DNA from: Ailanthus altissimus
Taxonomy: Eukaryota; Streptophyta; Magnoliopsida; Sapindales; Simaroubaceae
Assembly (NCBI GenBank): GCA_946807835.1
Contig: OX327684.1
Coordinates: 33,540,501 to 33,604,500, forward strand
Reading direction: 5' to 3'
DNA length: 64,000 nucleotides
Made by a program: the position numbers and the translations under genes. Below are positions 24,453 through 34,725 of this stretch, piece after piece. Within the stretch, counting starts at the first letter, position 1. Each line of letters starts with the position of its first letter. The notes beneath the pieces were generated by a model. That model ran no database searches and was not told the DNA's origin. It worked only from the letters and a program-made list of their open reading frames with translations.

Positions 24453-25836
24453 GCTCTGCCTATTTCACGAGGGAATGAAGCATGATCCCGCAGCCACACA
24501 GCTCGCCGCTCAAGCACATGAGGGAAAGACTCAGCAATTTTGGGTAGAAGATGGGCTTCTCTACACCAAGGGACGTCGGGTATATGTGCCAAAGTGGGAG
24601 AACTTGCGACGTAACCTCATTAGAGAGTGTCACGACACGAAATGGGTAGGACATCCAGGACAGCGGCGCACATGCGCCTTATTGGAGATAGTTTACTATT
24701 GGCCATACATGCAGGAAGAGATTGAACAGTTTGTCAAGACTTGTATCGTGTACCAACAGGACAAGATCGAGCAGCGGAGTCCCACAGGGCTACTGGAGCC
24801 ACTGCCCATACCGGAGAGACCTTGGGAGAGCATCTCTATGGATTTCATCGTAGCCTTGTCGAAATTCGAAGGGTGCAAAATTATCATTGTGGTGGTAAAT
24901 CGATTTTCCAAGTATGCGACTTTCATACCGGCGCCCAAGGAGTTTAGTGCGGAAGAGATAACAAAACTTTTCTTTAAGCACGTAGTCAAGTACTAGGGGT
25001 TGCCGAGAGTAATAGTCAGCGATCGTGATACGAGGTTTACGGGGAGATTCTGGACTAGAGTGTTCAATCTCATGGGATCGGAGCTTCGCTTTTCCGCCAG
25101 CTTTCACCCACAAACAGATGGGCAGACCGAGAGGGTGAATGCATTACTGAAGCTGTACTTACGGCACTTTATGGGTGCAAATCAGCAGGATTGGGTCAAG
25201 TTACTCGATTTGGCATAATTCTCATACAACTTGCAAATGAGTGAATCGACGAACCAGAGCCTGTTTGAGTTAGGTACTAGCCAGCAACCTCTCACGCCAT
25301 ACACGCTCGTATCCGGTGATACAGGGAAGAGTCCAGCAGCCTACAAAGCTGCAAAATCCTGGCAGCAACAGTCAAACAAAGCGCAGGTGTGTCTGGACAA
25401 GGCGACAAAACAGATGAAGAAATGGGCTGACGGTAAGCGCAAACATGTTGAGTACAGCGTAGGGGATTTAGTGATGGTGAAGATCCTTTCGACGCAGCAC
25501 AAGTCTACGCGCCCACTACATAAGGACCTTGTTCAAAAATATGAAGGGCTATTTCCTATTGCCAAGAGGGTTGGCAATGTCTCGTATAAGGTGGAGCTGC
25601 TTTTGAGACTTCGGCTACATCCGGCGTTTCACGCAAGCTGCCTAAAGCTATACCATGATGATGCAGAGGACATAGAGTGTGGGCCACAAACCAGGGCACC
25701 ATTGGGAGTTTTCACATCTTACGACAAGGAGGCTGAACTTATCCTTGATGTGAGGACAGTACGTAAGAAGAATTTCCGTCCGAGTCATGAGTATCTCATC
25801 AAGTGGAAGGGATTGCCCGATAGTGAAGCAAGCTAG
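24453..25836 (+). pseudogene. gypsy integrase with chromodomain-like tail, broken
   Basis: An HHCC zinc-binding region (about 24,630-24,765) comes first, with one of its Cys positions read as Tyr. The DDE core follows, with Asp in MDFIV (24,841), Asp in SDRDTRF (25,021) and Glu in TERVN (25,129). The end has a HEYLIKWKGLP segment (about 25,790) characteristic of a chromodomain, which targets chromoviruses to specific chromatin. Stops lie at 24,994, 25,216 and 25,834, and the tail can be followed past the last stop to about 25,910. The insert is in frame with the upstream RNase H. Confidence 0.85.
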
Positions 25837-25930
25837 TAATCCGAGAACGCGTTGTGGCAATTTGAGAACAAGGTGCGCGAGTTCCAGCAAGAACGCGACG
25901 AGGGCGTCGCATGAATTTGGTGGAGGAGAA

Positions 25931-26373
25931 TGTCACGCTCCAAGTGCTCTTAAGCATTTTCTTAAGCACTTGGTGCGCGACTAGGCCTGCTGGAGGCCTT
26001 TTGGACTATGAAGCGCTACGTGGACTGGAGCTTCTAGAAGGGCTGTTTGGATGGAGAACTGGGCTTGGCCCGCTACTTATTAGGGTAGTTCACCTTAATT
26101 AGAATTTCATAAAAGGTAGAATGACATCTAAGAATATTCTATAGCATAATTCTCCATCTTGTATGTACACCGTTAGATCATTTAGATATAAGCCGTCGAT
26201 TGTATAGGGTTGCTACTATATAAAGGGGTGACCCTCACTTGTATAATTCATCTCATAGATTTGTTTTCTCTTCAACAATATAGAGAGCATTCGTGCAAAC
26301 AATTGGTGTGCTTATTTTTCTTCTCTTTGTGTGGTTTTCTCGACTACTTAGCACGCAACGCGTCTAAGGTCGC
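25931..26373 (+). repeat. 3' LTR of the gypsy chromovirus, first part
   Basis: Matches 18,037-18,480 of the 5' LTR with many transitions. It is cut at GTCGC (26,369-26,373) by the gag-protease element and resumes at 33,788-33,816, ending in GTGACA. It is preceded directly by the polypurine tract. Confidence 0.85.
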
Positions 26374-27821
26374 TGATAAGGGCAAATTTGTCATATATTT
26401 TCTTATGTTTTTATTATTGATATTTTATGATTTATTGAGAATAGATGGCTATTTATGTGTATTATTGTTATTTATAGGGACTTGAACGAAATTTAAAGAA
26501 AGAACGCAAAAGGAGCGAAAACAGGGACTAAAATGCAAAGTTTTCAAATTATGAGTCCAGCGCCCCCGCGCCACAAGTATTTTCGCCCCAGCGTTGGAAT
26601 AGTGATCGAAATAAGAAAAACGACCTGATTAAGTCGCGTCTAGCGCCCCAGCGCCAGAAATTCACCGCGCCAGCGGTGAAGCCGTTTTCATGCAGCGCCC
26701 CAGCGCCAAGATCCCACCGCTCCAGCGGTGATCGCTTTTTCACGCGTCGCCCCAGCGACAGATGCATAGCGCGCCAGCGGTAGTGCGAGTCCGAGTCCGA
26801 CGAGAATTGAGATTTTCAAGCTCAAATCAATCCCTATATAAAGCCACTCGTCCCCAGCCTTCAAGAAAGAATCCAAGACGACCCAAGAGCACCAAGAATA
26901 CAGAGCACGAGTCTTGGAGAGCAATAGGAGCTTAATTGAAGCAACTTTAGAGAGAGATACAAGACGTTCTTCGGCATCAAGAGTTTCTAGGCAGCACAAT
27001 TAAGAGCAATTCGACGTCTATATCGGTTTGCTAATAATTGTATCATGATTTATAATTATTTTTACTGCTGTTCTCTTGTAGCCATGAGCTAACTTGTTTT
27101 CTAGGGTTAATATTTGAACTCAATATGTGTGCTTAATTGCCATATCTTTTTAGTATTTAATAAACTTAGTCATTTATTATTTAAATTACTTGTGTTTAAT
27201 GCTTCAATATATCTGGCCAATATATGGTGAATGAATTGGTAATATTATTGATAAACTCGGAAGAGGAATCATAATATTTAGACCTAGGTAATTTAATGCA
27301 TGATTGTAGAGTAACATTCAATGTTGCATATGCAAGTTTCAACTTAGGATAGGAATATACCTAATTGGCATGTATGATCAATAAGACCTAATCTTAATGA
27401 ATCTTAACTTATTACAAGTACCATAGGAATATAGGTATTTGGTAAATTAAGGTATACTTGCATGACCTTGGAAGAGGCTTGTGAATACATTAGTGTCTTG
27501 ATCAATAATAAAGACTAAGTGAGTTAAATATTAGAGGATTAATCATTAGAAACATATTGAGGGATAATATTAATCCTAGGTTCTCTCTACGTTGCTATAT
27601 CTTTAAATCTCATTGCATTGTGTTTTTACTTTTATATTTCTTACATTCATTCTTAGATTTTTATTTTTCTGAATAATTATTAGGAAGATATAATTTTAGT
27701 AATTGGTTAAAAAGAAAGAATTATCCCTGTGGGTTCGACATCCGACTTATTTAGTCTCTTTATTACTTGCATACGATAGTGTATACTTGCACTTAATTAA
27801 TGATATAGAAATATCGCATCA
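26374..27821 (+). repeat. 5' LTR of the gag-protease element
   Basis: Begins TGATAAGGG and ends CGCATCA. A GC-rich stretch at about 26,558-26,785 repeats CCCAGCG/CCAGCGG-type words in both orientations. A TATA-like tatataaa follows near 26,834, so that stretch lies just upstream of the probable start of transcription. Confidence 0.92.
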
Positions 27822-27827
27822 AGTTTT

Positions 27828-27844
27828 TGGCGCCGTTGCCGGGG
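27828..27844 (+). promoter_or_regulatory. Primer-binding site for tRNA-Asp
   Basis: TGGCGCCGTTGCCGGGG, six bases after the 5' LTR, is complementary over 17 bases to the 3' end of plant tRNA-Asp(GTC) including CCA, as I recall that tRNA. The same site is used by Athila-type elements. Confidence 0.85.
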
Positions 27845-27955
27845 ATAATTATCTACTTTTTCACCAATATTAATACCAATCTTTCTAGTTTTTACTTCAG
27901 AATTTTTTTATTTTATTTTTCTTAATCTAGTTTTACTTTCTTTCTTACGAGGTAC

Positions 27956-30535
27956 ATGCGAAGATCGAAAAGTGAAGACTTGATTGCTTTTGATCCAGAG
28001 TTTGAAAGAACTTTACGAAGAATTAGAAGAGAGAAAAATCAAGTCAACACCATGGAAGATCAAGTACCAATTGCACCCAATAATGAAGGAAGACCACTAA
28101 GGGAGTATGCTGTTCCCTTAGTGAATGGAATCCATTCGAGCATCCAAAGACCAACTGTTCAAGCTAATAACTTCGAGATCAAGCCAAGCACAATTCAAAT
28201 GCTCAAGGATTCGGTACAATTTGGTGGACTGCCCAATGATGATCCAAACATGCACATTATCAACTTCTTGGAGATATGTGACACTTTCAAGTACAATGGG
28301 GTGTCCGATGATGCAATCCGTCTAAGATTGTTTCCCTTTTCCTTGAGAGACAAAGCAAAAAGCTGGCTGCTATCACTTCCATCTGGATCCATAGCAACAT
28401 GGGATGATCTTGCACAAAAGTTCCTCACCAAATTCTTTCCACCTGCTAAAACTGCCAAGATGAGGAACGACATCACATCATTCCTACAACTAGATGGAGA
28501 ATCTCTTTATGAGGCATGGGAGAGATACAAGGATATGCAAAGAAAATGTCCTCATCATGGAGTTCCGAAGTGGTTGCTTGTACAAACTTTCTACAATGGA
28601 TTAGCCGGTCAATTCAGAACAATAGTAGATGCTGCAGCTGGAGGAGCACTTATGAATAAATCCACCGATGAAGCTTATGATCTACTAGATGAGATGGCGT
28701 CCAATGCCTATCAATGGCCCACTGAAAGGTCAACCACAAGAAAGATCGCTGGATTACACGAAGTGGACACTTTGACTACATTATCTGCCCAAGTCAACCT
28801 CTTGACCAAACAATTAAGCAACTTGGGAGTTAATGCTATCAAGAGTCAACCCATCACTTGCGATTTCTGTGGAAGCAATCATGCTAATGGACAATGCATG
28901 GAGACTGCTCAATATGTAGGGGACTTCAACCGCAACAATCCTAACTCAAATTTTTACAATCCTGGATGGAGAAATCACCCCAACTTCTCATGGAGCAACA
29001 ATAATCAAGGACAGCATTCTAAAGTTCCTCCTGGCTTTCAACCGCAAATTCAGCAAGAGAAGAAATCAAACATTGAAGACATGCTGCTGCAATACATGAA
29101 GAAAACAGATGCACTCTTCCAAAGTCAAACAGCTTCACTTAGAGCCTTGGAGAATCAAGTAGGACAACTTGCTACAGCAATAAACAATCGACCTCAAGGA
29201 ACTCTACCAAGCAACACCGAAGTCAATCCAAAAGGAAGCGTAGAACAGTGCCAAGCCATCTCCCTAAGAAATGGTAAAGTCTTACATGACAACACTCCTC
29301 AACCACAGCTTTCAGAGATGATTGAGAAGGAAAAAGAACCAGTGGTCCAGCAAGATGACGTGCAACCATATAGACCACCTATACCATTTCCTCAGAGACT
29401 ACAGCAGCTTAGAAACCAAGAGAAGAGTGATGAGACACAGAAAAGCATAGAATCTGGTATTCAAGTACAAAAACAAAAAAGAGAAAATACAGCAGAAGAT
29501 ACCAATAGTAACCTACAGAAGCAACCTACGCAGTCATTCACTCCACCACCTCCATTTCCTCAGAGGCTGCAAACGAAGAAACTAGATAAGCAGTTTTCAA
29601 AATTTCTTGATATTTTTAAGAAATTACATATTAATCTTCCTTTTGCAGATGCACTGGAGCAAATGCCGAGCTATGTGAAATTTATGAAGAAAATCCTATC
29701 AAAGAAGAGAAGAATAGATGACTTCGAGACTGTGGCCCTGACAGAAGAGTGTAGCGCCATCCTTCTAAAGAAGTTACCGCCAAAGCTCAAAGATCCTGGG
29801 AGTTTCACCATACCATACTCAATTGGGAATTATGATTTCGGGAAAGCACTTTGTGATCTAGGAGCTAGCATCAATCTTATGCCATTGTCCGTGTATAAAA
29901 AGTTGGGACTGAAAGAAGCCAAACCAACAAATATCACACTTCAGTTAGCAGATCGTTCTCTCACCTATCCTAAGGGATTAATTGAAGATGTGTTGGTTAA
30001 GGTCGATAAATTCATCTTCCCTGCCGATTTCATTGTTTTGGATATGGAAGAAGACAAGGAGATCCCAATCATCCTTGGAAGACCCTTCCTAGCCACTGGA
30101 AGAACAATTATTGATGTGCAAAAAGGGGAGTTGACCATGAGAGTACAAGAGGATACAGTCACTTTTAAGGTCTTCAAGGAGATCAAATTACCAGCTGAAA
30201 ATGAAGACTGTCTCTGCATTAATGTAGTGCATCCAAGCATTAAGAAAATTAAAGATATGGAGACATTGGATCCTCACATCCGAAAAAGAGCATTGAAGCA
30301 TAGGAAGGCAAGAGAGAAGAAAAAAAAGCAGCATCGCGACGAAGCAAGCAAAGAGAAAGAAAAGGAAGAACCATCTCCCCGGTCTAAGATTAAAGTCTTT
30401 CCGGAGAGACATAAGGAGAATGCAGCAAAAGATACTGCCCGAGGTTTAATTGCAAAAATATGGAAGCCTAAAAAGAAGAAAGCCAGCGAGATCACTCACA
30501 CAAATGCTTCCACCAGCATCTTTGATCCACCATAA
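27956..30535 (+). CDS. Retrotransposon gag-aspartic protease polyprotein, 859 aa
   Basis: An uninterrupted frame starts with ATG at 27,956 and ends at 30,533-30,535. Residues of about 100-215 carry the plant retrotransposon gag domain (WDDLAQKFLTKFFPP, then a YEAWERYKDMQRKCPHHG block). Residues 302-314 form a short zinc knuckle with C-x2-C-x3-H-x4-C spacing. A Gln/Pro-rich linker with PPIPFPQRL-type motifs, present twice, leads to an aspartic protease with active site DLGAS at residue 634 and an ILGRPFL block near 706. The C-terminus is Lys/Glu-rich. The product should form particles and process itself. The frame ends after the protease with no pol. It is intact, unlike every other element frame here. 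Confidence 0.9.
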   Translation: MRRSKSEDLIAFDPEFERTLRRIRREKNQVNTMEDQVPIAPNNEGRPLREYAVPLVNGIHSSIQRPTVQANNFEIKPSTIQMLKDSVQFGGLPNDDPNMHIINFLEICDTFKYNGVSDDAIRLRLFPFSLRDKAKSWLLSLPSGSIATWDDLAQKFLTKFFPPAKTAKMRNDITSFLQLDGESLYEAWERYKDMQRKCPHHGVPKWLLVQTFYNGLAGQFRTIVDAAAGGALMNKSTDEAYDLLDEMASNAYQWPTERSTTRKIAGLHEVDTLTTLSAQVNLLTKQLSNLGVNAIKSQPITCDFCGSNHANGQCMETAQYVGDFNRNNPNSNFYNPGWRNHPNFSWSNNNQGQHSKVPPGFQPQIQQEKKSNIEDMLLQYMKKTDALFQSQTASLRALENQVGQLATAINNRPQGTLPSNTEVNPKGSVEQCQAISLRNGKVLHDNTPQPQLSEMIEKEKEPVVQQDDVQPYRPPIPFPQRLQQLRNQEKSDETQKSIESGIQVQKQKRENTAEDTNSNLQKQPTQSFTPPPPFPQRLQTKKLDKQFSKFLDIFKKLHINLPFADALEQMPSYVKFMKKILSKKRRIDDFETVALTEECSAILLKKLPPKLKDPGSFTIPYSIGNYDFGKALCDLGASINLMPLSVYKKLGLKEAKPTNITLQLADRSLTYPKGLIEDVLVKVDKFIFPADFIVLDMEEDKEIPIILGRPFLATGRTIIDVQKGELTMRVQEDTVTFKVFKEIKLPAENEDCLCINVVHPSIKKIKDMETLDPHIRKRALKHRKAREKKKKQHRDEASKEKEKEEPSPRSKIKVFPERHKENAAKDTARGLIAKIWKPKKKKASEITHTNASTSIFDPP

Positions 30536-30638
30536 GAGAATATGAAGCCCCGTCAAGCCGATGACGTTAAATCAAGCGCTACTTGGGAGGCAACCCAAGG
30601 AAAATATTATTATTATTATTATCATTTTTTTTTTCAGC

Positions 30639-30677
<39 letters not shown>

Positions 30678-32339
30678 AAGAATTTCAGCGCTCCAGCGGC
30701 ATAACATGGCGCGGCAGCGACAGGAAAATCGAGCACCACCGCCCCCGCGGTACACGCAACATCGCGCCAGCGCAAATTCCAGTAACTGTGCAGAAATCAG
30801 CCTTCAGCGCTGCAGCGATAGACGATTACCGCGGCAGCGCCAGAACATCGCCCCAGCGATGGAGAGTCAGCGCGGCAGCGAAAATTGACCAGGGAAGTCT
30901 CTTACTTTCACTTCTTTATTTTTTTGACATTGGGGACAATGTCTAAATTAAGTTTGGGGGTGGGAAACACTTTCTTATGTTCATTTTTCTGCATGATTTG
31001 GGTGGTCATTCTTGTGGGTTAAAAATTTTTTTTTAGTTACTTAGTTTTTTTTTTAGTTAATTAGTTTTTATTAAGCTTTTTTTTTTTTTTGATAAGATGA
31101 TCATTAGTCTATGATAAGAAAAAGAATACATGGTTGAATTTATTTTTACAAATTCCTAAGGAATGATAGATACTTGAGACAATTTTGATTACCTAAGTTT
31201 AGGAACAAATTTGACCTTATTTATTATCACCAATTTTTTGAGCACTTTATAAGCATGAATAGTTATAACTATTACTTAGAGATACTTATATTTTAGAGAG
31301 TACACCACAGTCTCGAAGACCGATACTCTAGAACTTGTCTTTAATTACTACTTGAGGCGAAATTCTAGGAAACACATGAATAGGGAAATGACATTAGGCC
31401 ATCTTTGGACCGATTGAGCCTTTCTAGCCTACCTTTTATTGTATATTTATCCCTAGTACCCTATTTTGAGCCTAATTACCCATTCTTTGGTTTAACCACA
31501 TTACAAGCCCAAGACTTTAAGTTTACTTATCTAAAAATTTACCCGTAACACCATAAACCTTGCATTTGTTTAGAAATACTCTTGAAAGAAAAAATTTGTG
31601 GTGATATGAGAAAAATAAGTTTGGGTGGTATTTGTCAATCTAAGTTTGGGGGTATTCAAAAAAAAATTGAAAAAAAAAAAGAAAAAAAAAGAGTAAGAAA
31701 AATACCCCCAGCTTAAGGAAAAGAAGAAATTCTTTGAAAAATAAAAAGGTTGAAAAGAAGGATGGGAACACAATAAGTTTGGGGGAAGAGATAATACAAG
31801 GAAAAGAAGATCAAGAGGTTTCTAGGTATAATCTAAGTATTCATGGTGTGAATTGAACTTCATATATTTATCATTTTATCCCACCTTGACCTTAGCCTTA
31901 CATTACAAGCTAAGTAAAGTCCTAAATAGATCCCTAGACATGTGATTTTCTACATTAGTGGAGAGTGGTAATAAAGACAAGCTTATGGAAGTGTCATTAT
32001 ACAAAAAAATGCCGAGACATCATCTTTTCTGTACAAACTAAAGTATAAAGTAAATCAAAGTATGGTTTTCGCTATTTGCTTGCTGCTTGCACACACACAC
32101 ATGGTGATTATTTATGAGGAAGAATAAGGGACTAAATGAAGATAATTAGAATTGTTAATAGCTATTTGTCTACCTTAAAGATTTGTACCATTTCGTCAGC
32201 CTTTGAGACAATGATTTTGATCATCTTACTAGTATTAGTATATTTTGTTTTGTTAAATGAGTCAAGTATAACCCTTTGTTTCTCTCTTAGTTTTATTTTA
32301 TTGCTTGAGGACAAGCAAGTATTTAAGTTTGGGGGAATT
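30536..32339 (+). other. 3' non-coding part of the gag-protease element
   Basis: Directly after the stop is a tttgggaggcaaccc-type phrase that I associate with the 3' region of Athila elements, suggesting that pol was deleted between protease and this point. Then come a 33-base A run (30,643-30,675), a GC-rich stretch of CAGCG-type words (30,686-30,890), and four exact copies of AAGTTTGGGGG (30,950, 31,642, 31,775, 32,325). The last copy abuts the 3' LTR and is the polypurine tract. No coding frame is credible here. Confidence 0.75.
32301..32339 (+). promoter_or_regulatory. Hairpin and polypurine tract before the 3' LTR
   Basis: TTGCTTG (32,301-32,307) pairs perfectly with CAAGCAA (32,312-32,318) across a 4-base loop. 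AAGTTTGGGGGAATT follows and ends exactly where the 3' LTR begins. The polypurine tract primes plus-strand DNA synthesis; the hairpin's role is unknown. Confidence 0.7.
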
Positions 32340-33787
32340 TGATAAGGGCAAATTTGTCATATATTTTCTTATGTTTTTATTATTGATATTTTATGATTTA
32401 TTGAGAATAGATGGCTATTTATGTGTATTATTGTTATTTATAGGGACTTGAACGAAATTTAAAGAAAGAACGCAAAAGGAGCGAAAACAGGGACTAAAAT
32501 GCAAAGTTTTCAAATTATGAGTCCAGCGCCCCCGCGCCACAAGTATTTTCGCCCCAGCGTTGGAATAGTGATCGAAATAAGAAAAACGACCTGATTAAGT
32601 CGCGTCTAGCGCCCCAGCGCCAGAAATTCACCGCGCCAGCGGTGAAGCCGTTTTCATGCAGCGCCCCAGCGCCAAGATCCCACCGCTCCAGCGGTGATCG
32701 CTTTTTCACGCGTCGCCCCAGCGACAGATGCATAGCGCGCCAGCGGTAGTGCGAGTCCGAGTCCGACGAGAATTGAGATTTTCAAGCTCAAATCAATCCC
32801 TATATAAAGCCACTCGTCCCCAGCCTTCAAGAAAGAATCCAAGACGACCCAAGAGCACCAAGAATACAGAGCACGAGTCTTGGAGAGCAATAGGAGCTTA
32901 ATTGAAGCAACTTTAGAGAGAGATACAAGACGTTCTTCGGCATCAAGAGTTTCTAGGCAGCACAATTAAGAGCAATTCGACGTCTATATCGGTTTGCTAA
33001 TAATTGTATCATGATTTATAATTATTTTTACTGCTGTTCTCTTGTAGCCATGAGCTAACTTGTTTTCTAGGGTTAATATTTGAACTCAATATGTGTGCTT
33101 AATTGCCATATCTTTTTAGTATTTAATAAACTTAGTCATTTATTATTTAAATTACTTGTGTTTAATGCTTCAATATATCTGGCCAATATATGGTGAATGA
33201 ATTGGTAATATTATTGATAAACTCGGAAGAGGAATCATAATATTTAGACCTAGGTAATTTAATGCATGATTGTAGAGTAACATTCAATGTTGCATATGCA
33301 AGTTTCAACTTAGGATAGGAATATACCTAATTGGCATGTATGATCAATAAGACCTAATCTTAATGAATCTTAATTTATTACAAGTACCATAGGAATATAG
33401 GTATTTGGTAAATTAAGGTATACTTGCATGACCTTGGAAGAGGCTTGTGAATACATTAGTGTCTTGATCAATAATAAAGACTAAGTGAGTTAAATATTAG
33501 AGGATTAATCATTAGAAACATATTGAGGGATAATATTAATCCTAGGTTCTCTCTACGTTGCTATATCTTTAAATCTCATTGCATTGTGTTTTTACTTTTA
33601 TATTTCTTACATTCATTCTTAGATTTTTATTTTTCTGAATAATTATTAGGAAGATATAATTTTAGTAATTGGTTAAAAAGAAAGAATTATCCCTGTGGGT
33701 TCGACATCCGACTTATTTAGTCTCTTTATTACTTGCATACGATAGTGTATACTTGCACTTAATTAATGATATAGAAATATCGCATCA
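32340..33787 (+). repeat. 3' LTR of the gag-protease element
   Basis: Same length as the 5' LTR (1,448 bp). The offset between the two is a constant 5,966 bp. By eye the only difference is T at 33,374 against C at 27,408. Confidence 0.92.
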
Positions 33788-33816
33788 GTCGCACGGTTCA
33801 AAAACGGTCCGTGACA
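33788..33816 (+). repeat. 3' LTR of the gypsy chromovirus, last part
   Basis: After the second GTCGC copy the gypsy LTR continues to its GTGACA end. It matches the final bases of the 5' LTR (cggtccataaca) with two differences, both transitions. Confidence 0.85.
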
Positions 33817-34240
33817 CTAGGCACGAAATAACCCCTATATAAACACTTGTAAACCCTTTATTTTGGATTAAACATTAAGAGAGACTCTAAAAGAGGGGAA
33901 GAACTGGATAGACACTAAGTGCTTGTGTATGCTAGGGTGGAATCATCATGTTGGTGTTCATTTGTTTGTGGTAGAGTAAGGGTACACTAAACATTAGACC
34001 ATTTTGAGGGTTCTTCATTGGGTTTTCCTTGTAAAAATCAATAGAAAGTTAATAAGAGAGGTTGGGATTCTTGGATCCACCGTGGACGTAGACAATTGGC
34101 TGAACTATGTAAGATTGTATTGTGCTCTTTTATTTTTTACTTTGGATTCTTGCTATTTTGCTTCATAAATAGGTTATTTCGCTGCACAAAGAGGTTAGGA
34201 TTCTAAGTTAAACTTGAGGTTCTTCGCTTCAACTTAATCT
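33817..34240 (+). mobile_element. Old copia-type LTR, right part
   Basis: This continues the sequence cut at 18,036. It has a TATA box TATATAAA (33,836-33,843), then a U5-like run with ccgtggacgtagacaattgg (about 34,079-34,098) and a downstream attgtgctc, an arrangement common at the end of plant copia LTRs. No primer site or polyprotein follows, so it was already solo or truncated. The exact end is unclear. Confidence 0.5.
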
Positions 34241-34249
34241 AAAAAAAAA

Positions 34250-34725
34250 GAATGACGATTCTTCCCTTAACAATAAATTGAAAAAATTTAAGACACATTT
34301 AATAAGCCAATTTTTTACCAAGGAGACTCTTCCTTAATCGTTATTTGGATGATTGTCAATGAATCATTTTCCAGTATAATATGTAAAAACTCAAAATTCA
34401 TAGCCAGCTTGAGTTATGTCACACACACACCAGAGCCTTCAGCCCCTCCATCGAAACTAACTACTCCATAGGTTTAGCCACAATTGCCGTTATCTCCCCT
34501 AATCTGTTTTGAATCACGACTCCAATTCATGCCTTCCGTAAAAGAAGCATCAAGGGTAGCATCATAATTTATCTTTACAACTTCGGGATTTGAACTGCAA
34601 ATCACTCATCCAACCTGATAAGTCAGCAATATTCTCCCTCAACCCGCCATGCATGACACTATTTTGGTTATGCCACAAAGCCTAACAACTTGCCACCATC
34701 CAAGCAATTTGCTCCATCGAGGCTC
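34250..34725 (-). pseudogene. LINE-type C-terminal fragment with RNase H-like domain
   Basis: On the minus strand, starting near 34,725, I read AWMVASC, a stop, ALWHNQNSVMHGG, then VVKINYDATLDASF and a MEGLKAL-type helix. This is the order seen at the end of plant LINE polyproteins: a Trp-rich linker, then the KINxDA start of the RNase H-like domain. Several stops and frame changes are present. It is unrelated in position to the copia LTR on its left. Confidence 0.55.

Larger units (their letters stand above)
26374..33787 (+). mobile_element. Young non-autonomous LTR element carrying gag-protease only (TR-GAG-like, Athila-related)
   Basis: Two 1,448-bp LTRs (26,374-27,821 and 32,340-33,787), a tRNA-Asp primer site, one long gag-protease frame and a polypurine tract make a complete 7,414-bp element. 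A perfect 5-bp target duplication GTCGC flanks it (26,369-26,373 and 33,788-33,792). No reverse transcriptase, RNase H or integrase is present, so it needs a partner element for mobility. The tRNA-Asp primer site and the AAGTTTGGGGG motifs recall the Athila branch of plant gypsy elements. Non-autonomous elements keeping gag have been described as TR-GAG. LTR comparison by eye gave one difference (27,408 C, 33,374 T), so it inserted recently. Confidence 0.9.
18037..33816 (+). mobile_element. Ty3/gypsy chromovirus, decayed, with two nested insertions
   Basis: Matching ends TGTCAC...GTGACA, a 5' LTR (18,037-18,506), a primer-binding site, gag, protease, reverse transcriptase, RNase H, integrase, a chromodomain-like tail, a polypurine tract (GGTGGAGGAGAA, 25,919-25,930) and a 3' LTR starting at 25,931 appear in the standard gypsy order. 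Without the nested elements it is about 5.6 kb, normal for small chromoviruses. CTAG lies outside both ends and is a probable 4-bp target duplication (5 bp is more usual). The coding frame carries about ten stops and two frameshifts, so it cannot move on its own. The Galadriel and Reina lineages are candidates; I cannot choose between them. Confidence 0.85.

Noticed and set aside
26549..26999. Reverse frames, repeated identically at 32,515-32,965
   Set aside because: They lie in the two LTRs of the gag-protease element and run against its transcription.
30542..30946. 134-codon frame after the gag-protease stop
   Set aside because: It reads through a TAT repeat, a 33-base A run (poly-Lys) and the GC array, so it is non-coding sequence of the element.
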